Shown: in pieces, positions 1-5,264 of the stretch
How the letters are laid out: each line of letters starts with the position of its first letter
How positions within the stretch are numbered: position 1 is the stretch's first letter
Assembly (NCBI GenBank): GCA_023474385.1
Contig: JAMCYB010000021.1
Span: 1 to 8,221, forward strand
Reading direction: 5' to 3'
Source: Candidatus Martarchaeota archaeon
GTDB taxonomy: Archaea; Micrarchaeota; Micrarchaeia; Micrarchaeales; Micrarchaeaceae
DNA length: 8,221 nucleotides
Notes under the pieces: generated by a model
The model's input: only the letters and a program-made list of their open reading frames with translations
Database searches by the model: none
Told to the model about the DNA's origin: nothing
Program-made: the position numbers and the translations under genes

Positions 1-91
1 CCAGGTATCTCAAGCTTATCCTATTCTTGCCGATTATGTCCATTAACCCCAGTATTGCAAACGAGATCAGAAGGTAATAGATGGTGAACAT
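1..91 (-). CDS. Partial hypothetical membrane protein (N-terminus only)
   Basis: Reading the minus strand from an ATG at 91 gives 30 open codons that run off the left edge of the window. The peptide starts MFTIYYLLISFAILGLMDII and continues GKNRISLRYL. The first 20 residues are strongly hydrophobic, followed by a basic stretch, which looks like a first transmembrane helix or signal anchor. An in-frame TAA lies about 35 bases upstream of the ATG, so the start must lie between them. A TTG four codons upstream is the only obvious alternative. There is no clear Shine-Dalgarno, but a minus-strand TATAAA at 121-126 would place transcription start a few bases before the ATG, as in leaderless archaeal mRNAs. 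Too little is present to name a family. Confidence 0.5.
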   Translation of the reverse strand, partial: MFTIYYLLISFAILGLMDIIGKNRISLRYL

Positions 92-111
92 AGAAACAAT
101 CAATAACTTGG

Positions 112-128
112 GAGAAAGTCTTTATAGG
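112..128. promoter_or_regulatory. TATA element between the membrane gene and tRNA-Gly
   Basis: On the plus strand GAGAAAG is followed by TCTTTATAGG. This resembles a purine-rich BRE plus an archaeal TATA box, with its centre about 33 bases before the tRNA 5' end, giving a short 5' leader. Read on the minus strand the same bases are CCTATAAAG, about 30 bases before the ATG at 91. One element could therefore serve both directions. The BRE-like purines are on the side that favours the tRNA direction. The assignment is by sequence pattern only. Confidence 0.5.
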
Positions 129-156
129 CTTTCCATCACAATAGATAGTGCTCAAT

Positions 157-229
157 GCGATCGTAGTCTAGCCTGGTAGGACTCTGGCCTTCCAAGCCAA
201 AAACCCGGGTTCAAATCCCGGCGGTCGCA
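157..229 (+). tRNA. tRNA-Gly (anticodon UCC)
   Basis: A 73-base cloverleaf folds completely. The acceptor arm GCGATCG (157-163) pairs with CGGTCGC (222-228), including one T-G wobble, and the discriminator is A229. The D arm is GTCT/GGAC with a GG in its loop. The anticodon arm CTGGC/GCCAA encloses the loop CTTCCAA, putting UCC at 191-193 after the invariant U33, so it reads GGA glycine codons and possibly other GGN codons. The T arm CCGGG/CCCGG encloses TTCAAAT. No intron is present and no CCA is encoded, so CCA must be added by nucleotidyltransferase. One oddity is that the outermost anticodon-stem pair (27-43) is C-A rather than Watson-Crick. A GCG start and A73 fit archaeal tRNA-Gly. Confidence 0.95.
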
Positions 230-238
230 AATTTTTTA
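230..238 (+). terminator. T-run after tRNA-Gly
   Basis: Six consecutive T residues (232-237) begin three bases after the tRNA 3' end, with no hairpin needed. Archaeal RNA polymerase commonly terminates at such T-rich stretches. The site also separates the tRNA from the converging DHH phosphoesterase gene, whose stop codon is at 270-272. Confidence 0.6.
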
Positions 239-269
239 CTGCAAAGCCGCTAGAAGTTAATGCGCGCCA

Positions 270-1736
270 TCACTTGCCTATGCCCTTTGCATGAAGCTCT
301 TTAAGCAGAAGGTTAAGCACTTCCTTTTTGCCCTCGCTGTATATCTTTATGCTGCATGCCTCTTTGTGCCCCCCTCCTGATTCTACAAACTCGCTCTCAT
401 CCTTGAGCTTTTCTATTATATTGAGCATGCCGACGCTCTCTGCTATGTGCTTGCTTATCCTTATGGAGATGTAGTTGTTAAAAGTGACTATTGTTATGGA
501 GCCTTTGCCTCCTGACTTCTCTATATGGCTCTGCAGCCTAGAGCTGTATCTTCCAGGCAGCACATATCCGGAGTACTTGTCGGCTATCTTGCTGAAATCG
601 ACCACGTTGATGCTAACTCCACTGCCGCTTGCATACTCCTTGCCGTACTTGAGCCCCATTTCCACAGAGTCGGCCATTATCTCGTTGGCGTAAGAGTATA
701 TCGAATTCAGCTTTTCGCTGTCTGATAGAAGCTTCGTAAGGTACTTCGGCGTTATTGGCCCGTCCAAGTATCGCGTATAATCTTTTAATCCAGTGAGGAA
801 GTCCAGCGCAGTTGCATATTTAAGCGCCTCCATATTGTTCAGATCAGCGTATTTGCTGACGTCGCTTATCAGCGAGGCTTCCTTGATATTGTCTGACTTG
901 ACACCGGATATCGCCTCGGCAAACGTGCATGCGAGATAACCGCCGGTGTAATCCGCGCTGCCGGAGTAGTTTATGGGATTTATGTAATTTTCCAGCTCTT
1001 TCCCTAAGAATCCTTCCGGTATGGGATGGTGGTCAAGCCACGTTATGCCGCACTTGCCCGAAGAGGCCTTCACTGCCGGATTGCTATCGAGGGTCGTGCC
1101 GAAATCTATGATGCAGACGTGCGGCAGGAATGCTCCAACATAATTTGAAAAGTATATCGAATCGTTATAGAAAGCGTCCATGTCGTAAGTCACTCCCTTA
1201 TGCATGGTCCATCTTACAGACTTATCGCCAGCTGCGTATTCTTCTCCAAGCTTTTGCAGCGCGTTGTATAACCCTATCGCACCTGTAGAGCCGTCGCCGT
1301 CATTGTGGAAGCGCACCACTATTGGGGCTCCAGCAAAGTACGCTTCTACGAATTCTTCCCCAGAAGAACCGAGTTTGCCGAGCAGGTTGCCCGTTATCCT
1401 ATCGAGCTCTGGCCTTGACTTCTCTAGCTTCATCGCTTCAAGGTTCTTTTCTATTGACAGGTGCTTTACCAGGGATTTGATAGCAGAGCCAAATCCCGCT
1501 TTGCCTTTCTCCGGCGAGCCTACTACCTCGAGCGACTTGCTGCTGGCTTCGCGGCTGGACGGCGAATATGACAGGCGTATTGTGCTGTACAATTGCATCC
1601 TTTCTTCGGTTTCGACGCTTATCGACATGGGAGGCTTGCTGGATATTACGGTGTATCTTATTCTGCCGCCTCTGCCCTGGCTTTCCGCTATGGCTGATAT
1701 TATGCCCTCAATTTGTATTGTCTCTTTTTCCGACAT
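270..1736 (-). CDS. DHH/DHHA1 phosphoesterase, archaeal RecJ-like nuclease family
   Basis: A 488-residue protein of the DHH phosphoesterase superfamily, whose members cut phosphodiester bonds using bound Mn2+/Mg2+ (RecJ and GAN exonucleases, oligonucleotide or cyclic-dinucleotide phosphodiesterases). Visible motifs are motif I HNDGDGST at residues 144-151, an acidic IIDFG at 209-213, the diagnostic LDHH at 234-237, an acidic SDVSKYAD segment at 291-298, and the DHHA1 substrate-binding GGGH at 454-457. The metal-binding Asp and His residues appear intact. Residues about 5-70 are rich in beta-type residues and could be an OB/S1-like nucleic-acid-binding domain. The ATG at 1736 lies 25 bases after the stop of the surface protein gene, so it is probably the last gene of that transcript. 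A RecJ/GAN-type DNA or RNA exonuclease is the likeliest role, but the substrate cannot be read from the sequence. Confidence 0.88.
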   Translation of the reverse strand: MSEKETIQIEGIISAIAESQGRGGRIRYTVISSKPPMSISVETEERMQLYSTIRLSYSPSSREASSKSLEVVGSPEKGKAGFGSAIKSLVKHLSIEKNLEAMKLEKSRPELDRITGNLLGKLGSSGEEFVEAYFAGAPIVVRFHNDGDGSTGAIGLYNALQKLGEEYAAGDKSVRWTMHKGVTYDMDAFYNDSIYFSNYVGAFLPHVCIIDFGTTLDSNPAVKASSGKCGITWLDHHPIPEGFLGKELENYINPINYSGSADYTGGYLACTFAEAISGVKSDNIKEASLISDVSKYADLNNMEALKYATALDFLTGLKDYTRYLDGPITPKYLTKLLSDSEKLNSIYSYANEIMADSVEMGLKYGKEYASGSGVSINVVDFSKIADKYSGYVLPGRYSSRLQSHIEKSGGKGSITIVTFNNYISIRISKHIAESVGMLNIIEKLKDESEFVESGGGHKEACSIKIYSEGKKEVLNLLLKELHAKGIGK

Positions 1737-1761
1737 ATGAAAAACCCGAATATGTAGTAGA

Positions 1762-2859
1762 TTACTTGCTAATGTTGAAATAGGATGCGCATACTTCCTG
1801 GGCAGTAACGTTGCTTATATAGCTGCAATACGTCGAATTGCCAACCTTTGCGGCAACCTCGCTTATGCAAGAATCCTTGAAGTTTGTCTGGTTAAGCGAC
1901 AGGCATATGCTGACATTTGCGTTATGAACAGCTTCATCCACCAATACCCCTTCCCTGCATACATCTTGCAGGTCTGCAGGTACTTCGGAGCAGCTCGCCA
2001 GCAGCGTTGATTCGTTCGATGGTTTTACCGTAATGAATGGCTCCATGCACAACTGGGAATTTATGCCCGAAAGTGACGTGCATATTGTCTTGTTGTTGGA
2101 TATGTATGCAACATTGGAATAGCACAAACCCCGCGGGGTGATGTTGTAATATGCATAGGCGTAGGCATCGTATATCCTGCTGGTATTTGAAGTAGATAAT
2201 ATGTTTGTCAGTATGGTGTTGTTCGGCACATTAGGCAGGTAATTGCAGTAGGTGTAATCTTTCGTTGCGGCAGCTTGCTGGTAATAATACTTTGAATAGC
2301 ACCTCATAGAGAGCGTGTTGTTGTTTATATAGCCGCATGTGGTGGCCTCCGAGAAATTCTGTGCCTGCGCGACCCCGTAGGCGCAGACGCTTTCGTTGGT
2401 GCTATTCATCTCCACGCACACGGAGGAATTGCGGCCCGATACGCCTACTTGGTCCAGGCATAGGTTCCGGTAGCTGGATGGCAATCCGGAATATATGCAC
2501 ATGCTGGAGTTCAATGATAGAAGTGCGACATTTGATACGCATGAGTACACGAGCGGCACTGGAAGGTTGTTACATATCGATGCATTCCGCGTCTGGTTTG
2601 CAAAGTATTCATAACATGAATACTTGAGGCCCGGTGTCGCCCTGCTGCCGCATGATGATAATGTATTTGTTGGTCTTGTAAGCAGCAGCGAGGCGATGGC
2701 TATCAGTAGTATTATTATAGTCGCAGCAACTGCGAGCACAAGCCTGCGCTTCTCATTTTCGGCACTGCTATTCGGCCTATCTGCGCGAGGAGGTGCCAGG
2801 TCCCGGTTGGCTTTGTTGCTGATATTTTTAAGGCTTGGCCCTTTGACTTTCGATGACAT
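1762..2859 (-). CDS. Single-pass membrane protein with Cys/N-glycosylation-sequon repeat ectodomain
   Basis: I do not recognise a named family. The 365-residue protein has a basic, Pro/Ser-rich N-terminal segment (1-39), one very hydrophobic helix at about 40-60 preceded by KRR, and an ectodomain of about 300 residues. The ectodomain holds 20 cysteines, an even number, and 18 N-x-S/T sequons. Cysteines alternate between intervals of 14-19 and 11-13 residues, forming about nine repeat units. Seven sequons sit exactly four residues before a cysteine (N-x-S/T-x-C). The charge pattern predicts N-in/C-out topology, so the repeat would be extracytoplasmic, disulfide-bonded and glycosylated; that part is inference. 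The start ATG is two bases after the ATPase gene's stop and has AGAGG seven bases upstream (plus positions 2867-2871). It could be a cell-envelope, adhesion or sensor protein. Confidence 0.8.
   Translation of the reverse strand: MSSKVKGPSLKNISNKANRDLAPPRADRPNSSAENEKRRLVLAVAATIIILLIAIASLLLTRPTNTLSSCGSRATPGLKYSCYEYFANQTRNASICNNLPVPLVYSCVSNVALLSLNSSMCIYSGLPSSYRNLCLDQVGVSGRNSSVCVEMNSTNESVCAYGVAQAQNFSEATTCGYINNNTLSMRCYSKYYYQQAAATKDYTYCNYLPNVPNNTILTNILSTSNTSRIYDAYAYAYYNITPRGLCYSNVAYISNNKTICTSLSGINSQLCMEPFITVKPSNESTLLASCSEVPADLQDVCREGVLVDEAVHNANVSICLSLNQTNFKDSCISEVAAKVGNSTYCSYISNVTAQEVCASYFNISK
1789..2616 (-). repeat. Degenerate Cys/sequon protein repeat (about nine units)
   Basis: This covers residues 82-357 of the membrane protein. 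Paired cysteines are at 82/96, 107/121, 134/148, 159/175, 187/205, 246/260, 271/290, 301/319 and 331/345, with a last half-unit at 357. Five of the nine pairs are exactly C-x13-C; the others have 15-18 residues between them. A hydrophobic or small residue often occurs four to five residues after the first Cys, and the second Cys is often preceded by N-x-S/T-x. The unusually long 205-246 interval may hold one unit that lost its cysteines. DNA-level similarity between units is low, so the repeat is old or under strong protein-level constraint. Confidence 0.7.
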
Positions 2860-2861
2860 CT

Positions 2862-3605
2862 TTATTCCTCTATAGTAAACACCTTGAAGCCATTGGATTC
2901 TATCTCGTATGGTGATAGAACCCAGCTATGGTTCGTGCCACGCATTTTTACCACCTCTATTGCCAAGGTGCGCTTATCCTCCTGACCTGTCTGGTACATG
3001 GTTATTATGCCATCAAATATGTAGAACTCCGGGGTGAACTTCAGATCCTTTCTCTCCGATGAAGGCATCTCTACCGTAAGGAATGATGTAACATTGAGTC
3101 TTCTCAGATTTGATACGAGCGATATCATAGAGCGCCGGTATGAGAGCTCATCCCCCAGCATGAGTTTTATCAGGGATATCGAGTCTATGACAAGACATCT
3201 CGCATTATAATCCGATAGTATGCCTTCTATATCTGCGACCATATTGCCGAATATGTATTTTGAAGAATCAGATTCCTGCTGCAGCTTGTTTGAGGATCCT
3301 TCGCCGTCTATATATAAGAGCTTCTTCGCAATGAGATCGTCTATGTCCTTGAATTCGGGAAATGCGGATTTTGCGTTCTTTATCACTTTGTCTGGTTCCT
3401 CCTCCAGCGCAAGGAATACTGAAGGGATGCCGGCTTTGGCGCTGTTGTAGCATATTTCAAAAGACATAAGTGTCTTGCCCGAACCCGGCCCTCCTGCCAG
3501 AATCACCTGGTTGTTTATAGGTACGCCGCCATAAAGCATAGTGTCTAGACCTGCAATTCCGGTCTTGAACCTCTCCCCTGATCCACCTTTTTCTTGCCCA
3601 TACAT
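2862..3605 (-). CDS. Single-domain KaiC-like / RAD55-family RecA-fold ATPase
   Basis: A 247-residue ATPase of the KaiC/RAD55/RadA branch of the RecA superfamily. Walker A is GGPGSGKT at residues 38-45. Residues 62-71 (SVFLALEEEP) match the KaiC 'SLEE-P' block, with candidate catalytic glutamates at 68-70. Walker B is LVIDS at 138-142. The C-terminal KMRGTNH followed by SPYEI is the family's typical closing block. The N-terminus (RFKTGIAGLDTMLYGGVP) is a standard KaiC-like opening, which supports the ATG at 3605. Only one ATPase domain is present, unlike the double-domain cyanobacterial KaiC. Single-domain archaeal KaiC-like proteins are thought to act as ATP-driven switches in signalling or assembly; RadB, ArlH and HerA-type roles differ in partners and cannot be excluded. 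It is the first gene of the minus-strand cluster and has a TATA box at 3621-3632. Confidence 0.88.
   Translation of the reverse strand: MYGQEKGGSGERFKTGIAGLDTMLYGGVPINNQVILAGGPGSGKTLMSFEICYNSAKAGIPSVFLALEEEPDKVIKNAKSAFPEFKDIDDLIAKKLLYIDGEGSSNKLQQESDSSKYIFGNMVADIEGILSDYNARCLVIDSISLIKLMLGDELSYRRSMISLVSNLRRLNVTSFLTVEMPSSERKDLKFTPEFYIFDGIITMYQTGQEDKRTLAIEVVKMRGTNHSWVLSPYEIESNGFKVFTIEE
2867..2871 (-). promoter_or_regulatory. Ribosome binding site for the Cys/sequon membrane protein
   Basis: AGAGG on the minus strand ends seven bases before the ATG at 2859 and lies inside the last codons of the ATPase gene. This suggests translational coupling within one mRNA and supports the chosen start. Confidence 0.55.
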
Positions 3606-3716
3606 GTGACCACTTATCGTTATATTTAAATAGGTGCCAAGTTATTTTAAGCTTTAGTGAGCATTTGCTTACATCTGGATGCCCCGCCAATAGCAAATAA
3701 GGAAAGGTTTATAAGT
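3606..3716. promoter_or_regulatory. Divergent promoter region between KaiC-like ATPase and rnp1
   Basis: This 111-base intergenic region has TATTTAAATA at 3623-3632, a perfect 10-bp palindrome inside a TATA-like run from 3621. Its centre is about 22 bases from the ATPase ATG at 3605, so that mRNA would be leaderless or nearly so. On the plus side TTATTTTAA at 3642-3650 is a second AT-rich box, and GGAAAGG followed by TTTATAAG (3701-3715) resembles a BRE/TATA pair. The latter lies directly in front of the rnp1 ATG, too close to drive that start. Which element starts the ribosomal operon is unresolved. Confidence 0.55.
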
Positions 3717-4016
3717 ATGCCTGAATATAATAATAAGAACATCGTCTTGCACGAACTCATAGGCCTGAAGGTAGAGGTGGCAAAGAGCCTCGACGCATAC
3801 CAGAAGGGCATAAGAGGGAAGGTGATAGACGAAACGCGCAACACGTTGCTGGTATTTACGGACGAAGGCAGGAGGAAGCGCGTACTGAAAAATATATCAA
3901 CATTTAAATTTATTGCTGGTAAAAATAGATTTATTGTTCCTGGAGAAGAAATTCACTTCAGGCCTTTCGAAAGGACTGAAAAAGGAATGAAATACTTCAA
4001 AAGAAGGAGGCTCTGA
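3717..4016 (+). CDS. rnp1: Ribonuclease P protein component 1 (Rpp29/Pop4)
   Basis: This is an archaeal RNase P protein subunit, which binds the catalytic RNA and helps cleave 5' leaders from pre-tRNAs. The 99-residue product contains the family signature HELIGLKVEVAKS (12-24) and GKVIDETRNTLLVF (34-47), part of the Sm-like barrel, and ends in a basic tail (KRRRL). The ATG at 3717 has the purine-rich GGAAAGG nine bases upstream. Alternatives are an in-frame GTG at 3657 (119 residues, with no homology-like extra sequence) and a TTG at 3747 that starts immediately before HELIGL (89 residues). Residues 61-81 are encoded by an AT-rich stretch with ATT, GTT, GGT and CCT codons unlike the rest of the operon. 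Rnp1 just before uS17 is the usual archaeal order. Confidence 0.93.
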   Translation: MPEYNNKNIVLHELIGLKVEVAKSLDAYQKGIRGKVIDETRNTLLVFTDEGRRKRVLKNISTFKFIAGKNRFIVPGEEIHFRPFERTEKGMKYFKRRRL

Positions 4017-4062
4017 AGCAAAAGCCTATAGCGGACTGCGATTCGCACTACATCCGTTTTTC

Positions 4063-4068
4063 AAGGTG
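4063..4068 (+). promoter_or_regulatory. Ribosome binding site deciding the uS17 TTG start
   Basis: AAGGTG, followed by TGAT, is complementary to the 3' end of archaeal 16S rRNA and ends seven bases before TTG at 4076. There is no in-frame ATG or GTG anywhere upstream of this TTG back to the previous stop, so the site is the main argument for a TTG start. Confidence 0.6.
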
Positions 4069-4075
4069 TGATTGT

Positions 4076-4366
4076 TTGGAATGCAACGATATAAAATGCC
4101 CGATACACGGGAAACTCAAGGTTCACGGCTACGAGTTCGAGGGACTGGTAGTCAGCGATAAGGCGAGGAAGACCGTAATAATAAACAGGGATTACACAAT
4201 ATTCCTGCACAAGTATGAGAGGTCTCTCAGGAAGACGTCGCGCATCGCGGCTTATAACCCTGATTGCATAAAGGCGAAGACGGGCGACATAGTATCAGTA
4301 GGAGGGACGCGTAGGCTGAGCAAGACAAAGAGCTTCGTGGTAACCAAGATAATCAAGAGTGCATAA
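4076..4366 (+). CDS. rps17: Small ribosomal subunit protein uS17
   Basis: This 96-residue OB-fold protein binds 16S rRNA early in 30S assembly. Residues 2-12 (ECNDIKCPIHG) match the archaeal uS17 N-terminal block with C-x4-C-x2-H. FEGLVVSDKARKTVII (21-36) and the closing block GDIVSVGGTRRLSKTKSFVV (70-89) are also typical. The start is TTG at 4076. The reading frame stays open upstream to 3980 with no ATG or GTG, and the 59 bases after rnp1 would encode extra residues including Cys-Asp-Cys. An unconventional upstream start is therefore possible, since archaeal relatives usually carry about ten residues before the ECND block. The stop is two bases before uL14. Confidence 0.95.
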   Translation: MECNDIKCPIHGKLKVHGYEFEGLVVSDKARKTVIINRDYTIFLHKYERSLRKTSRIAAYNPDCIKAKTGDIVSVGGTRRLSKTKSFVVTKIIKSA

Positions 4367-4368
4367 TC

Positions 4369-4767
4369 ATGAGAGCAGTTTCAAGCAGCATTTCAAGGAC
4401 GCTGGTGCCGAATTCGGTGCTTACTTGCGCGGATAACAGCGGGGCCAAGACCCTGATGCTGGTAAACAAGGTGGGCAAGGCCGGCAAGAAAGGCAGGATG
4501 GCATCGTCCGGCATAGGAGACATAATAATGGCAAGCGTAAAGGTAGGTTCGCCACAGTACGTGAAGAAGGTAGTTCGCGTAGTAATCATAAGGCAGAAGC
4601 AGCCGATACGGAGGGCGAACGGCATGCGCATTAGGTTTGAGGACAACGCGGGAGTACTGATAAATGACGCAAACCTGCCGATAGGCACTGAAGTAAAGGG
4701 GCCTATGGCAAGGGAGGTCGTTGAAAGATACATAAAGCTGGCTAGCATAGCTTCAAGGGTAGTATAA
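4369..4767 (+). CDS. rpl14: Large ribosomal subunit protein uL14
   Basis: This 132-residue protein is of normal archaeal uL14 length. uL14 binds 23S rRNA near the inter-subunit bridge and the factor-binding region. It has VLTCADNSGAKTLMLV (18-33), a KKVVRVVIIRQKQPIRR block (65-81), and GMRIRFEDNAGVLIND (85-100), all characteristic of the small five-stranded barrel family. The ATG follows the uS17 stop after two bases. The gene's stop TAA shares its last A with the uL24 ATG (TAATG), which is consistent with coupled translation. Confidence 0.97.
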   Translation: MRAVSSSISRTLVPNSVLTCADNSGAKTLMLVNKVGKAGKKGRMASSGIGDIIMASVKVGSPQYVKKVVRVVIIRQKQPIRRANGMRIRFEDNAGVLINDANLPIGTEVKGPMAREVVERYIKLASIASRVV

Positions 4768-5240
4768 TGATAAAAAGCAGCAAACCGAGGAAACAGAGGC
4801 GCTTCCGTTTCAAAGCACCGTTGCACGAGCTGCAGCATTTCTCACACTCGCATGTTGACAAGCCCCTCGCCAAGAAGCTTGGTATAACGAAAAGAGCGAT
4901 CCAGGTATCAAAAGGCGATACGATAAAGATAATGAGCGGCAAGAACAAAGGGAAGACAGGCAAGGTGATGCGCGTCGACATGCGCAAAGGCTTCCTTTTC
5001 ATAGACTCGATGAAGAAGAAGAATTCCAGGGGCAAGGAGTTCGACGTACCGATAAGGATTAACAATGTGTATATAACCGATCTGAACCTGTCGGACAAGA
5101 TAAGGGCAGGCAAGCTCAAGCTGAAGGCGGTGCCGCAGAAGCCCGCCGCGTCGGAGGCCAAGGCCGCAGATGCGAAGCCTGCGCCAAAACCCGATGAAGC
5201 TGCAATGGCCAAGGAGGAAGCCGCCGCTGCAGTTGGCTGA
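4767..5240 (+). CDS. rpl24: Large ribosomal subunit protein uL24 with low-complexity C-terminal tail
   Basis: This 157-residue KOW-domain protein is an early assembly protein of the large subunit, near the exit tunnel. The N-terminal basic block (KPRKQRRFRFKAPLH, 6-20) matches archaeal/eukaryotic uL24. The KOW motif spans about residues 47-73 (KGDTIKI, then GKNKGKTGKVMRV), and VPIRINNVYITDL (94-106) closes the core. Residues 121-157 are a tail with 15 alanines in 37 residues plus Lys, Pro and Glu, which looks disordered and is a lineage-specific addition to the core. The ATG overlaps the uL14 stop by one base. AAGGGT at 4755-4760 is a plausible ribosome binding site. Spacing to eS4 is 24 bases. 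Confidence 0.96.
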   Translation: MIKSSKPRKQRRFRFKAPLHELQHFSHSHVDKPLAKKLGITKRAIQVSKGDTIKIMSGKNKGKTGKVMRVDMRKGFLFIDSMKKKNSRGKEFDVPIRINNVYITDLNLSDKIRAGKLKLKAVPQKPAASEAKAADAKPAPKPDEAAMAKEEAAAAVG

Positions 5241-5264
5241 TATTAATCTCAATAAGCTGGTTAG

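Noticed and set aside
1..269. Possible integration site (attachment site) in the tRNA-Gly gene
   Set aside because: No second copy of the tRNA 3' end, integrase or phage-like gene is present in the window.
1204..1740. Long plus-strand open frame (about 178 codons) opposite the DHH phosphoesterase gene
   Set aside because: It is antisense to a gene with complete catalytic motifs. Its translation is Ser/Pro/Leu-rich with no recognisable domain, as expected for a shadow frame.
1789..2616. DNA tandem repeats or a CRISPR-like array in the Cys-rich gene
   Set aside because: The periodicity is only at the protein level; there are no identical DNA repeats or spacer-like segments.
3657..3716. GTG 3657 as start of rnp1 (adds 20 residues)
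   Set aside because: The added residues do not resemble Rpp29 N-termini, and there is no ribosome binding site before the GTG. It is kept only as a possibility linked to the palindromic TATA element.
4353..4838. Minus-strand open frame of 161 codons across uL14 and uL24
   Set aside because: Antisense to two clear ribosomal protein genes; its hydrophobic Leu/Phe/Thr-rich translation is a by-product of their Lys/Ala/Gly codons.
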